DNA from: Owenia fusiformis
Lineage: Eukaryota; Annelida; Polychaeta; Sabellida; Oweniidae
Reading direction: 5' to 3'
Assembly: GCA_903813345.2 (NCBI GenBank)
Contig: CAIIXF020000008.1
Location: forward strand, 5,963,341-6,027,340
DNA: 64,000 bases
Within the stretch, counting starts at the first letter, position 1. Every line of letters starts with the position of its first letter. The position numbers and the translations under genes are program-made. The notes beneath the pieces are model-generated. The model saw nothing but the letters and a program-made list of their open reading frames with translations, was not told where the DNA came from and searched no databases. Below, in pieces: positions 1 to 26,654 of the stretch.

Positions 1-52
1 GCCACGTACCATCACAAAAAATGGAGACCATAACAATATGGTGGTGACATAA
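1..52 (-). repeat. Partial copy of dispersed repeat family B
   Basis: The sequence GGAGACCATAACAATATGG followed by a TGGTGACAT-like stretch resembles the GTTGGAGACTATAACAATG end of the repeat copy at 44719-44840. The copy is cut by the window edge. It may be a fragment of a non-autonomous mobile element. It lies downstream of the FCF1 exon ending at 144, in the following intron. Confidence 0.45.
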
Positions 53-143
53 AAAGTCAGTATCATTCATGGTTTCTTAATAATAAAAAATGTATAACTG
101 ATTTCAATTGTTGAACAAAAAAGCTGATTAAATTCTAACTCAC

Positions 144-3100
144 TTGTGTTGTTGTAAATACATGATTGGAACTCCAGGTATTTTTCTTATCCTCCTTCTA
201 AGATCTTTATCACATGTGCCCACTATGTAGCATTTGTGCTGTAAGAAACATTCAAACATTTAGAAATATCAAATCTGCCCACTATGTAGCATTTGTGCTA
301 TAAGAAACATTCAAACATTTAGAAATATCAAATCTGCCCACTATGTAGCATTTGTGCTATAAGAAACATTCAAACATTTAGAAATATCACATGTGCCCAC
401 TATGTAGCATTTGTGCTGTAAGAAACATTCAAAGATTTACAAATATCACATGTGCCCACTACATAGCATTTGTGCTATAAGAGACAATCAAACATTAAGA
501 AATATCACATGTGCCCACTATGTAGTATTTGTGCTATAAGAATCAATCAAACATTAAGAAATATCACATGTGCCCACTATGTAGCATTTGTGCTATAAGA
601 AACAATCAAACATTTAGAAATATCACATGTGCCCATTATAGCATTTGTGCTCTAAGAAACAATCAAACATTTAGAAATATCAAATGTGCCCACTATGCAG
701 CATTTGTGCTATAAGAAACAACCAAACATTTAGAAATTTCACATGTGCCCATTATGCTGCCTTTGAGCTACATTTAGAAAAATTAAAGTTGTTAACTTAA
801 CATTTGAACCACTTTTAAATAAATTAAAAGAAAGCACATATCATAAATGTGTTCAGACTGTTTTTTATGGTTCCTGATTTTGAATCCTATTATCTTGGAT
901 TGCTTCATCTTATGTCTATATATTATGTTTCTGTACCTCTGTGACTCTGTTGACCAGGCAGTCATCAGCATATGTGCCCTTGTGCAAGCAAGTCAGACGT
1001 TCAAACCTTGGATCTTTAGCCATTCTGAATATCAAGAAAATAAAGATGAAAAGTCACATTTTATTTATCTTATTTATTACAGGTCTCTATATATACTATA
1101 GATGTATATTTTCTAGTAAATGTATTGCAATCATAGTGAAGCATTTGTATGGGAGTCAATGGAAAAGTAGGTGGGCTATAGGTCCATATAGCCCACCGTA
1201 TAGCCCATTTCATTTATAACCATGACATGATTTATCATAATGACATCATGTTTGATTTCTTCCAAAGTTCATTCGGACACAGATGCATGACATAATCAAT
1301 ATAAAGTAGCCATGGAAATAAAAGTATGTAATACATCTGTTATATAACTATGACGCAAAATATGCTCAATCAGGGTATTAGATACAGTTTAAAGGAATTA
1401 CAAAGATGGAACAGCAAGTTTGATGATAAAAACTGATTATGTTGACATGTTACCTCAATGCAATTCTGTATTTGGGTCCTAGTTTTTCTATTTCTGCCAT
1501 GACACAGTCTGTAATATAGGGTACACCTGAAACACAACCAAACATAAGTCAATGTAGCATGATACATTACAGTACATTAAAAATATTCAGACGTTTATTT
1601 GTTATTACTTTATCGTTATTAAATGGAAGTAGAGGGGATACAAATAAGTTGAGAGTTTCCTAAGGTTTCAAACAGAGCTTTAACAAGGAAAAGTCTTACT
1701 ACCTGCAAATGGTTAAGTTACAAAAATGACAATATGATAAACAAGTCGCAAAAAAACTTAGCTACAATACATTACCAATTTTTGGAAGAAAGGTGAGATA
1801 ATAAAACTAGAATTGTTCGCGGTTAATTCAACTTACACTTAGCATACAGACAGTCCATCATTGATTGCACGATGTCTAACTTATTCTTAATAGAGAAGTT
1901 GATGAAATTGGTGTCGACCAGTACATGATATGGGGGTCCCAGTTGGGTGTTATATTTGAAGAACATGGCAGATGAGGCTTGTGGTCTGAAAACAAAAGGG
2001 AGGATTATTAATGCCAATGTACTATATATATTTCTTTTATTTTCAATAGTATCAACCAGTGAATCAATCATTTGTGTACAGTAAAACCTGTCTAAGTGGA
2101 ACACCTCACTAAAAAGTGTTCCACTTATTTCACTTACTTATAGAGGTTCATTTAACATTAAGCCTTAATTAGGACTCTGAAAAGTGTTCCACTTGCAGAG
2201 GTGTGCAATTCTAAATCGAGCAAAATATCTATCCCATCCAAGATAAAGAATAACTTGATTATACACAGATACTAGCATTCTTTGATTCACATCACGGCAA
2301 AAAAACGCAGAATTTTGGTTTTCAAAATTTTTGCAGAATTTGATTTTTTCGCACGAAATTTCGCAGAAAATGTGATTTTTCCAGTCAACCACCTCATCTC
2401 ATATTTGTCACTCACCTTGACACCTTAGACGGTCATTTGTCACCAGAAACTGGTTTTAAGAGGTTTTCGAAGGGGAAATGTGAAATCTGTTGAAAATTCT
2501 CCAACTTAGATTTTTTGCACTTAAAGATTACATCTAATAATTGTCACTTTGAATTCCCTGCAATTTTGTGATAGTTCAAATGAACCCGTTGCTTGCAGAA
2601 TTTATCGCGTAATTCTAGATTTTATGCAGAATTTGGTGCTGAATTCGACTTTTTCTGCCCAGAATTTGCATTTTTCTCATGCACAAAACTAGGATGTGTG
2701 ATTAAAAACATAATTCAGCTGTCAAAAAAAAACATATAAAACTCCAATCTTATCTTTTGATTTTTACTTACAATTCTCGTATCTTCATATTTGAGGGATC
2801 TGCTTTCTTTCTCTTCTTTTTCTCTCTCTCTTGGAACTTTCTGGAATGAAAAAGCATATGAATTATTTAGTACTAGATTCTTGTCTATAGGAAGAAGGAT
2901 GTAACATTTGGTCCTTCTGAGAGAACTATGTATTGCAAACCACATATATTTTAAGCAACATATGAATCGAATTGACTTTTCAGTAAGTCGCTTTAAGGTA
3001 AGTCTGCATGTTCGGAATTTTGATGCTCAAAAGAGTCACATTTATTTTTCAAATATCAATCACTCCTTCCAGTCATTATCTACATCTTTTAGTTTTGCAC

Positions 3101-5216
3101 AAAGAGTGCACTTACCTAGAAAAGAATGTAAAGAATATTTTTTTCATAAATTGTATGAAAAATGAGAAAATTCAATGACAGTAGGTCACTGAATTGTCTC
3201 TAATTGAACTGGGTTTTGGACAACTGGGTTTCGGAAAACTGGGTTTCGGAGAATTGGAATTCGGACAACTGGGTTGACCCCATTCCTGCACATGTTATTT
3301 TCTGGTACAAAATAAAGTATGACGGCATGTGTCAATTTCCCTGCTTTTTTCAGGAAAGTATAATTACATTGTCTTCTTTTGTAATATTTGGTAGGAGTTC
3401 AATGGGAACTCCAGGAAATTCTGATATTTCAGACTTTATATTTTTCCAAATTTTCTTTCAACGTTTCCAGACAACACAGGAGCTACCATTGACCTGTTTC
3501 CAGGTTTACTAAAAGTAGACAGTGTAATGATACTTTCCTGAAACAAGCAAGGAAATACACACATGCCTTCATATTTAATTTTGTACCAGAAAATAACATG
3601 TGCAGCTATAGCAATTTTTTACCAAAATGTTACTTTCCAGCTGAGCCTGATAACGACCCTGAAACCTTGATTTTCTAGTTTTTATACATTTTACAATATT
3701 CTTCCCACTCTTTTCTAGGTACATTAGTGCACTTTTTGTGCAAATCTAAAAGATGTAGACAATGTTAGGAAATAGTAATTGATCTTTGAAAAATAACATG
3801 TAACTCTATTTTACCTTCTTCTAAGGCCACTGTATCGTGGCCTTCCAGTACAGATATATTTCTGCATGAACAACTGGTCATGTCGTAATAATAAAATTTG
3901 AAATCATATGTCCGCCATTTTTCCACATCACAATTTGAATTGCGAGTTTTGGTCTTATTACCTCATCAAAAATTCCAAAACACACATAAAATGATCAGTG
4001 TATTAGTTCACATCTTCTGGATCGCTAACTTAGAATTTACAGCCAGTTACTAATGTCAGACGTTAACGACATTTCGTCCAGTTTTCGAACATCGCCATTT
4101 TTCTTGGAGCCATTTTGTTTTAATTTTAGACGAAATCCTGATGAAATCATGTAATATCTCATCAAGGAACCGAGCTGGGTCCGGTTTGGTTAATGATTTA
4201 TTTATCTGGCGATTTTTAAAATATTCAATAAATTTATGACACCCCGGCATGCTTTTTTCAAATAGAGTTCACAGTATTCCAGATGCAATCCCCTCTAGCC
4301 AAGTATTGGCTAGAGACTCGAGTAAACTCTATTGAGGATCACATCAAAAACATGCAGTCTGACCTAAAGTTGAAAATCTTATATGGATGTTGAACATTTT
4401 ACTTTGGACTTGATAGCAAGGTAGCCATTTCTAGCCCGAAAATTTTGTTACAAGTAATATTGTCCCGCGAGAAAATCTTGGTGGGTTGACACTAGACTAT
4501 ATCCTATTTAGTCTGAATTATATTCAGACTATAAGGCACCTATGTTAAAGTTTGGTAATATGAAATATTTGTTTACATAGGAAGTGCTATTCAAAATGGC
4601 CGATTGGTAAAATTAATTTGCACATTTTTACTTCAACTAGCTTTATTTCCACATGACAATGTGCTGTGTTACTTTTTATTGCATTTAATTGTACCTTACT
4701 ATTTAATTGAAATTTTGTAATGTTTATTTTATTGAAGAAATGGTTCCTCTAATTGATAATTTTATGCAAAAAATTTCACTGCAATTTCCACAGGAAAGTA
4801 GTACATCATAACAAACTGACTTTTTGTCAGTCTGTTGGATACATACTAGGGTTGACACCACTGCCACTAAAATGTAAGTTTTCAAAAGCTTTACTTATGC
4901 GGTATTGTATTATTTTTCTCTATACTTACTATCTGAATAAAATAGTCACAATTATACCTTTAGATGTCGCTCCAAGTTTCTGCGATATATACACAAATGT
5001 CAATATTGAAATATTGAGTGGGCGATAATATGATATTTTGAAAAATTAACTCACATTCTGCTGTCTTTCAGGTTGATCATTCGCTTCATTGCCGCAAACT
5101 TCTGCGTTTGTTTGCTCTTCGCCTATTCCGAAAAAAGAAAAAGTATACATTAGACATGAAATACACCTAAAATCACTAAATTAACACGATAAAGTGAGAA
5201 ATGTAAAAATTACCAT
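144..5216 (-). CDS. FCF1: FCF1/Utp24 rRNA-processing PIN-domain protein, seven of probably eight coding exons
   Basis: FCF1 is a nucleolar small-subunit processome protein. Its PIN-type nuclease domain is tied to early 18S pre-rRNA cleavages. Exons, in minus-strand order: 5214-5216 (ATG only), 5055-5122, 2772-2840, 1837-1985, 1454-1526, 937-1024, 144-238. All junctions keep phase and give 181 residues plus two bases. Visible blocks: a basic N-terminus (KFAAMKRM near residue 10), [10 protein letters not shown] and LVDTNFINF (Asp71), [10 protein letters not shown] (Glu108), GTYADDCLV (Asp141/142), and [14 protein letters not shown] near the end. These match the family almost residue for residue. 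The family's final YNIERMPDDYG segment is missing. The last exon here ends at a GTGAGT donor with phase 2, so that exon should lie left of base 1. An in-frame TGA directly at that donor would truncate the protein if it were not spliced. One difference from the usual family: residues 157-160 read GTCD where ATVD is usual. Confidence 0.95.
209..780 (-). repeat. 59-bp x10 tandem array made of the FCF1 intron-6 acceptor plus start of exon 7
   Basis: On the minus strand each unit has 29 bases of intron end (T-rich tract, CTTACAG or CTTATAG) followed by 30 bases that code [10 protein letters not shown], the first ten residues of FCF1 exon 7. The plus-strand marker GCCCACTATGTAGCATTTG begins at 218, 277, 336, 395, 454, 513, 572, 631, 688 and 747. 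Spacing is 59 bp throughout except one 57-bp step. Copy 1 (218) runs on into the real exon. Copies 2-9 each keep an AG acceptor, with exon-start positions 297, 356, 415, 474, 533, 592, 649 and 708. Copy 10 is diverged. The unit is not a multiple of three, and entering at copy 2 or copy 4 reads into TAG inside the next unit. Confidence 0.95.
2078..2206 (+). repeat. Dispersed repeat family A (ACAGTAAAACCTG type), copy 1
   Basis: Starts with ACAGTAAAACCTGTCTAAG and contains repeated GTGTTCCACTT motifs. Related copies lie at 12033-12206, 21278-21425, 31337-31517, 32375-32569 and 41233-41314. Several of these end in AGGTTTTACTGT, the inverse of the start, which suggests a MITE-like element. Here it lies in an FCF1 intron and the right terminus is unclear. 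Confidence 0.6.
3034..3807. repeat. Large imperfect palindrome (inverted repeat) in FCF1 intron 2
   Basis: The left arm (3034 to about 3382) reappears inverted at about 3506-3807. Paired blocks include TACATCTTTTAGTTTTGCAC with its inverted partner near 3740-3760, and GCACATGTTATTTTCTGGTA (from 3290) with its inverted partner near 3588-3606. The central ~120 bp is unpaired. The left arm carries an extra tandem repeat (3207-3275) absent from the right arm. Transcribed within the FCF1 pre-mRNA, it could fold into a long hairpin. Confidence 0.85.
3207..3275 (+). repeat. 15-bp minisatellite, about 4.6 copies
   Basis: Tandem AACTGGGTTTCGGAN units at 3207, 3222, 3237, 3252 and 3267. It lies inside only one arm of the surrounding inverted repeat, so it expanded (or was lost from the other arm) after the arms formed. 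Confidence 0.85.
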
Positions 5217-5732
5217 CGTGGTTAAGTTAGTTGCACAACTTATTTACATTTCGAAGACATTCAGATTTTATATGATTCAACATATTTATATTTCAAATTT
5301 TGAATTCATTTTACAAAGATAATTAAAAAGAATAATTACTTGATAGATCTTACGATTGTAACTTTCATTTTTCTTCATATTTTTAATTATTTATATTTTT
5401 CCGTTCCGTTTCCCAGTTGTGCATTCAGTGATTACCCAGACAAAAATTTATGAAAAACGCTTGGATAAATTTTCCTCTAAAAATGCTGTTATAATAATGG
5501 AATGGTGAGTACATCGATGAAATCGGCAATGCCTTCTTTTCAAGTCGAGGCCAAAATATTAGAATCACATCGTTATTTCATGTTGCGTTGTCCAAGAACG
5601 TAAAAATTAATGAAAATATGAACCTCAATTTTCCTGATAAAACTGGCTGCACAGACATTGAAATGTGAAACTTGTTTCCTGGAAAATGGCATCACAATTT
5701 TTCTAATATGTATGTTGTTTATGGTTTATTTG

Positions 5733-7193
5733 AGTATTTCAACACAGGAGTATGTATCAACACCTGATATCTATTGCCAAACCTGAAATAATGAGCTCTG
5801 TCTGGGTTATCCCGTTCCCGGACTATAGTCCTGCACTGATCGCATTCATTTGCCTGTACGATTACAACTTGGGAGAATTATCTACGCCCCTTACACTTAA
5901 GATACCTACCTCAATGCATTATAGAACTCAAGATGTAACTTCTAATATATTGGAACCGCCGATTGTCTGGGTATATCGGCACAGTGTTTTCAGTAGGCTT
6001 GTCCAAGATTGCGTCCATGGGACGTAATGATTTTCAAAAAATGCGTCTCCCCTCAAAAAACTGCGTCTCTTGAAAAAATGTTCCCGGGAATTCAAAGTCG
6101 CGTTTTTACACTGGTCGAAATAAATTGATGAAATTTTGTATCACCGCTTTTCATTGAATGATACAGATGCCCTCACTTGTGAGGTATAACTTATATTCAC
6201 CCATTAAAAATACATTTTATTTGCGAATTTCGAAGCAATTTGCTATTGATTTTGCTTTAGCATGTTTAGTTTAGGGGCAATCTGCGCGAGGTTCAATTTT
6301 TTGGTTCAGTTTCTTGCGCATATGCAGTCTCAAATAATGATCACGTGATCGCACTTGACCAATTGAAAATGGTTTGAATCAGGTCTTCAGCTACCGGCCA
6401 ATCGTAGGACTCGTACTGATTACTGCTCTGAAATCGAGTATTGGATAACTTCTTGTCCTATCACATGCCTCGTACTATTTCGATCAGAAATCAACTTCCG
6501 GGAAGGAAATTTCGAAAGAAAATTTTATTTCTTTTAGAAATAGAATTTCCTTCAATTACATAGTGGATTCTGACGAAATAAAGAGATTGAAGGTAAGATC
6601 TTTATCAAATCATTCATCCAAAGTTGATTGTATGAGAATGGCTTGCACTGCGTCCACAAAACGCAATCACTTTTTATTTCCGGGTCCAAGGGATATATTT
6701 TGCGTGTATGTAATGTAAGGACGGCGTTATTGAAAACACAGCGGCAGAACGGGAACATTTTCTCTTTTTCATCGAGAGAGATTCCATCACTTTTCAAAAT
6801 GGCGGTTGGATTTAAAAGGGGAATCCCCCGTTTGGCTGTCCCGGATGTAGCCCGGAAGTACCAATATGGAGGAATTTGACGGTTGAAATAAGTTAAATGT
6901 TACACGCAAATATTGCGATCAAAAACGAAAATGTCTTCGTTCTGCCGATAAACCCAGACAATTGTGGATTCAACTACACGAAAAGAATGCTAAATTACCA
7001 AGGAATCTATTGAAGTAGGTATCTGAAGTGTAAGATCAGTAAAAAATTCTCCCATGTTGTAATCGCACAGGTAAAAGATTGAGATGTTCACAGGACCATA
7101 GTCCAGGAACGGGATAATGTCTGAGTATTATTCTTCCAGGTTGGGCCACCAATCGATGTCAGGTGTTGATACAAGTTCCTGTGTATTTCACAG
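5733..7193. repeat. Inverted repeat with ~250-bp arms
   Basis: The arm at 5733-5981 recurs inverted at 6942-7193. Shared blocks include TTGTCTGGGTATATCGGC (left) against its inverted near-copy at 6942-6962, plus TATCAACACCTGA, TATCCCGTTCC and GATTACAAC stretches. The loop (5982-6941) starts with a segment duplicated directly at 7544. The arrangement suggests a fold-back type non-autonomous element. No transposase is seen. Confidence 0.75.
5982..6570 (+). repeat. Direct repeat, left copy (589 bp)
   Basis: Runs from CAGTGTTTTCAGTAGGCTTG to CATAGTGGATTC and recurs at 7544-8106. Shared blocks include GGGGCAATCTGCGCGAGGTT, TTCTTGCGCAT and AACTTCCGGGAAGGAAATTT. The termini are not TG...CA, so it does not look like an LTR. 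Confidence 0.85.
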
Positions 7194-7543
7194 GATTTTT
7201 CCAAGTCTTGATCGGTTTTTAAAAAGAAATCCTATGGAATCCTGATCTTCATTTCTCTCCTTGTTGAGTCCGACGGAGATCAATGTCCACAGTTGCATTT
7301 TTCATTGTCTTCATCGTTTTATTTTGTTAAAATCTGATCATGTGATACTTCCATGGTAACAGGCTTTCATGCATGATGTTACACGGTCCTAGGGGATTTC
7401 ATTGGACTTTAGGTTGCCGCAGGTCTCCAACTGACTCCAAAGGTCTCAGGAGGCCACATTGGGGTATCATGAAAATAGACTGTCATTACATGTACGAATT
7501 CGCGAATGTAGACCCAAAATCTGCAGTTGTCAACAATTCATAG

Positions 7544-8106
7544 CAGTGTTTTCAGTAGGTTTGTCCAAGATTGCGTCTCAGTCTTTCCCGGGAATTCAAA
7601 ATTACACTTTTACACTAACTGAAATAAAATTGATGAAATGTTGTATCGCTTTTGCTATCTATCAGTCTAAATCAGTGTTCTGGCAAGTCTAGTATGTCAT
7701 TGAATGATACAGATACCATCACTTGTGAGGTATAACTTATATCAACCATTAGAAACACATATTCTTTGCATATTTCAAAGCAATTAGCTACTGATTTTGC
7801 TTTAGTTTAGGGGCAATCTGCGCGAGGTTCAACTTTTTGGTTCAGTTTCTTGCGCATGCGCATTCTTAAATAATGATCTTGTGATCGCACTTGACCAATA
7901 GAAAATGGTTTAAATCGGGTCTTCAGCTAGCAGCCAATCGTAAGGCTCGTACTGATTACTGCTCGGATATCGAGTATTGGATAACTATTTGTCCTATCAT
8001 ATGCCTCGTACTATTTTGATCAGAAATCAACTTCCGGGAAGGAAATTTCTAAAGAAAATTTTATTTCTTTTAGAAATAGAATTTCCTTTAATTATTTAGT
8101 GGATTC
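7544..8106 (+). repeat. Direct repeat, right copy (563 bp)
   Basis: Diverged second copy of 5982-6570. It has a ~55-bp insertion (about 7647-7702) and lacks some bases present in the left copy. The two copies flank ~970 bp that includes the inverted arm at 6942-7193. Confidence 0.85.
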
Positions 8107-8731
8107 ACGAAGTGATTTACGAAATTCAAATTGCGCCCCAAAAACATTATTATTTTTTTAATTTACGTCCACCCAATCTTGATTTACATCCTCTCCATTG
8201 AAGGGCGCCGTTAATGAAATCACTGCATAGATATGGGTTATGTTTTGTTCAGCCCAATCTCAAAATGCAGCCAAATTCATTGAAATTTCTTATTTTAGAA
8301 AGAGGTCAGACATATTTTACTGTAAATAAAAAATGGCACCAATAGAAACTATTTTAGGTATATAATAATATCCTAATAAACAAACAAACCTACTGGCATC
8401 TGGGTTATTGATTGAAAAAATCTCCAAATTGCCATAATTTTACAAAAATCCATTATAATAGGAAATGATAATTAATAGACTGCACTGAACTCAAATTATG
8501 CCTTTTGCTGAACTAGCACTCAGTTAGAAATTTCTCTACATATTTTGTACTATATTGTTTATATTTGTGCTCTCATTATCAGCATAAACAGTGATAAAGA
8601 AGTTATAGCCACGGTATTTATTTATAATTTACCTGCAATCGGATTCTGTGAGTGTAAATTTATTTTTAATATTATTCACACACTTCATTACAACATATAA
8701 TTGACATAGTCTATTTTCATGCCTCAACTTT

Positions 8732-8839
8732 CACTGGGATTATAGTATAAGTCATATCCACTGGGTTTAAAGTATAAGCCATATTCACTGGAATTAAAGT
8801 TTGAGTCATATTCACTGGGTTTCAAGAATAGTGCATATT
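8732..8839 (+). repeat. 27-bp tandem repeat, four copies
   Basis: Units start at 8732, 8759, 8786 and 8813 and follow CACTGGGTTTAAAGTATAAG plus CATATT. It lies about 230 bp upstream of the TTBK start codon. Confidence 0.85.
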
Positions 8840-9072
8840 CTTTTGTTGACATTGTTGTGTTTTGGTATATATCACGGGCTCACATAATTCATTTATATGG
8901 AGTTAAAAGATTAAATATCATATACATATTCACCAGTTTTAATGTATAGACCCTATACACCTTTTATGTTTCAGTATATCATGGCCTAGATGATGTTTGA
9001 CCATAGTGAAACATGCAGTGTTGAAATGAGGGTACCTTGAGTCAGAGCAATTAAAGGTGAAGCTACGTTAAC

Positions 9073-25383
<16,311 letters not shown>

Positions 25384-25665
25384 CATACAGTGTATTTGGC
25401 CTATCCGTGTTGTGTAAGCCGTTGAAATGTGCAATGCTTGGCATGTGTTATGTACTACCTCATCCCCAAACCTCATATTCTGTAGGCCAGGGGAGGTCTC
25501 ATATCCTCATTTCCTGAAGGCCAGTTGCAAGTGAGGTACAGCTTGTTTTATTTAATGCAGACTTGCTTTTCAAATCATATCACAAGAAATAAGTTTGAAA
25601 TTGGACATTGTTATCAGATAGCATGCTTAAAATTGGTTCTTTTTTGACACGCTTCTTATGTCACC

Positions 25666-25792
25666 ACCACTAGTCGTGACATTTGTTATAGTCTCCAACT
25701 TTTTTGTGGACAGTGTTTGGAGTTTGGTGTCTGTAACAAATGGCAGGTGATGACAATTTGCATGTTAATGCCTTGTGTCAAATTGAAAGTGA
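25666..25792 (+). repeat. Dispersed repeat family B copy
   Basis: Shares TATAGTCTCCAACTTTTTTG, GTCTGTAACAAATGGCAGGT and GCATGTTAATGCCTTG with the other family B copies. It lies in the presumed TTBK 3' UTR. Confidence 0.8.
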
Positions 25793-26599
25793 CACAAAGC
25801 ATAAAACGAGTTTTTCGCACATTAGACAACACTGTTATATACTAAGCTGGAAAGTTTTAAAAGTGCATAGAGATTGGTGTTTGCAAGGTGAATTTGAAAA
25901 GCATGTCTGAAAAAAAGTTAGTTTGTTTTCCTTCTTACATGTTGTTGTATACAGTATGGTAAACAATAACCATTGAATTGAAAAAAAACTTTTTTAATAT
26001 TGTGTCATCTTTATTACGCATTTCTGTTGCTGATACATTTAGCTGATGTGTCACTCATAATCTAATGTATGTATTTTTATCCACCACATTCTGGATTTTG
26101 TTTTATTTAAAAAAAACTACTAAACCGTCTCTTTGTGTTTATCTTAATCTGCAATACATGTAACTTCCTTTGAGAATCTATCATTTTGGACATTTTTGCA
26201 TTTGCCAAAGTATGAATCATGACCTCATGACCTTTTTGTTAACATTGGACATCATTATAAATACATCAGGAATTGACTCACAATGTCCTGGACATTTAAG
26301 AACTAGTAATTCATGTTTTCTAGTATATCTCCATGCGGTGAAAAACTCAGGATTTCTATTACATATTTTGTTCACAGATTATAAGGAATTTGATTATCAA
26401 TGATGTTTTATATTATAAAACTACAATTGTAAAAAAACTACAATGTAAAATGGCAAGCTAAAAATTTAGTAACTGATAAAGTGCTCAAGGGCTGTAATCA
26501 GTAGGCTAGTTCATCACATTATTTTGCCTCCAGAACTCACCACGATAGGCAGAATAGCACCTCTTTCAGTATTGTAAACTAATTCTATTTCTGTTTTAG

Positions 26600-26654
26600 G
26601 GGTGAAGAGGGTGAAAAGTCCCGTAGATTGTCCAACAAGGAGACCGAGCTATAG
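26600..26654 (+). CDS. Candidate alternative last exon of TTBK
   Basis: A good acceptor (TTCTATTTCTGTTTTAG) precedes a frame that joins the phase-2 end of exon 7 (25007). It would read GEEGEKSRRLSNKETEL and then stop. Using it would skip 25338-25383 and remove the conserved RRRRYKV tail. The TEL end would fit a class I PDZ ligand pattern. There is no homology support, so this rests on splice signals and phase only. Confidence 0.35.

Larger units (their letters stand above)
5217..9072. other. Head-to-head intergenic region between FCF1 and TTBK
   Basis: This should hold both promoters and 5' untranslated exons. I recognise no protein-coding exon. The short open frames at 5752-6027, 6628-6879 and 7459-7692 fall in repeated sequence and match no family I know. 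The middle is taken up by the composite repeat at 5733-8106. A 27-bp tandem repeat sits at 8732-8839. Confidence 0.6.

Noticed and set aside
529-714. Plus-strand open frame across the array
   Set aside because: It is the antisense reading of the FCF1-derived repeat. The periodic peptide reflects the tandem units, not a protein.
209-780. CRISPR-like or plain satellite reading of the 59-bp array
   Set aside because: There are no unique spacers between units, and the unit is part of an FCF1 exon and its acceptor, in a clearly animal gene.
5982-8106. LTR retrotransposon with two LTRs
   Set aside because: The direct copies lack TG...CA ends, the interior is under 1 kb with no gag/pol-like frame, and it contains an inverted arm.
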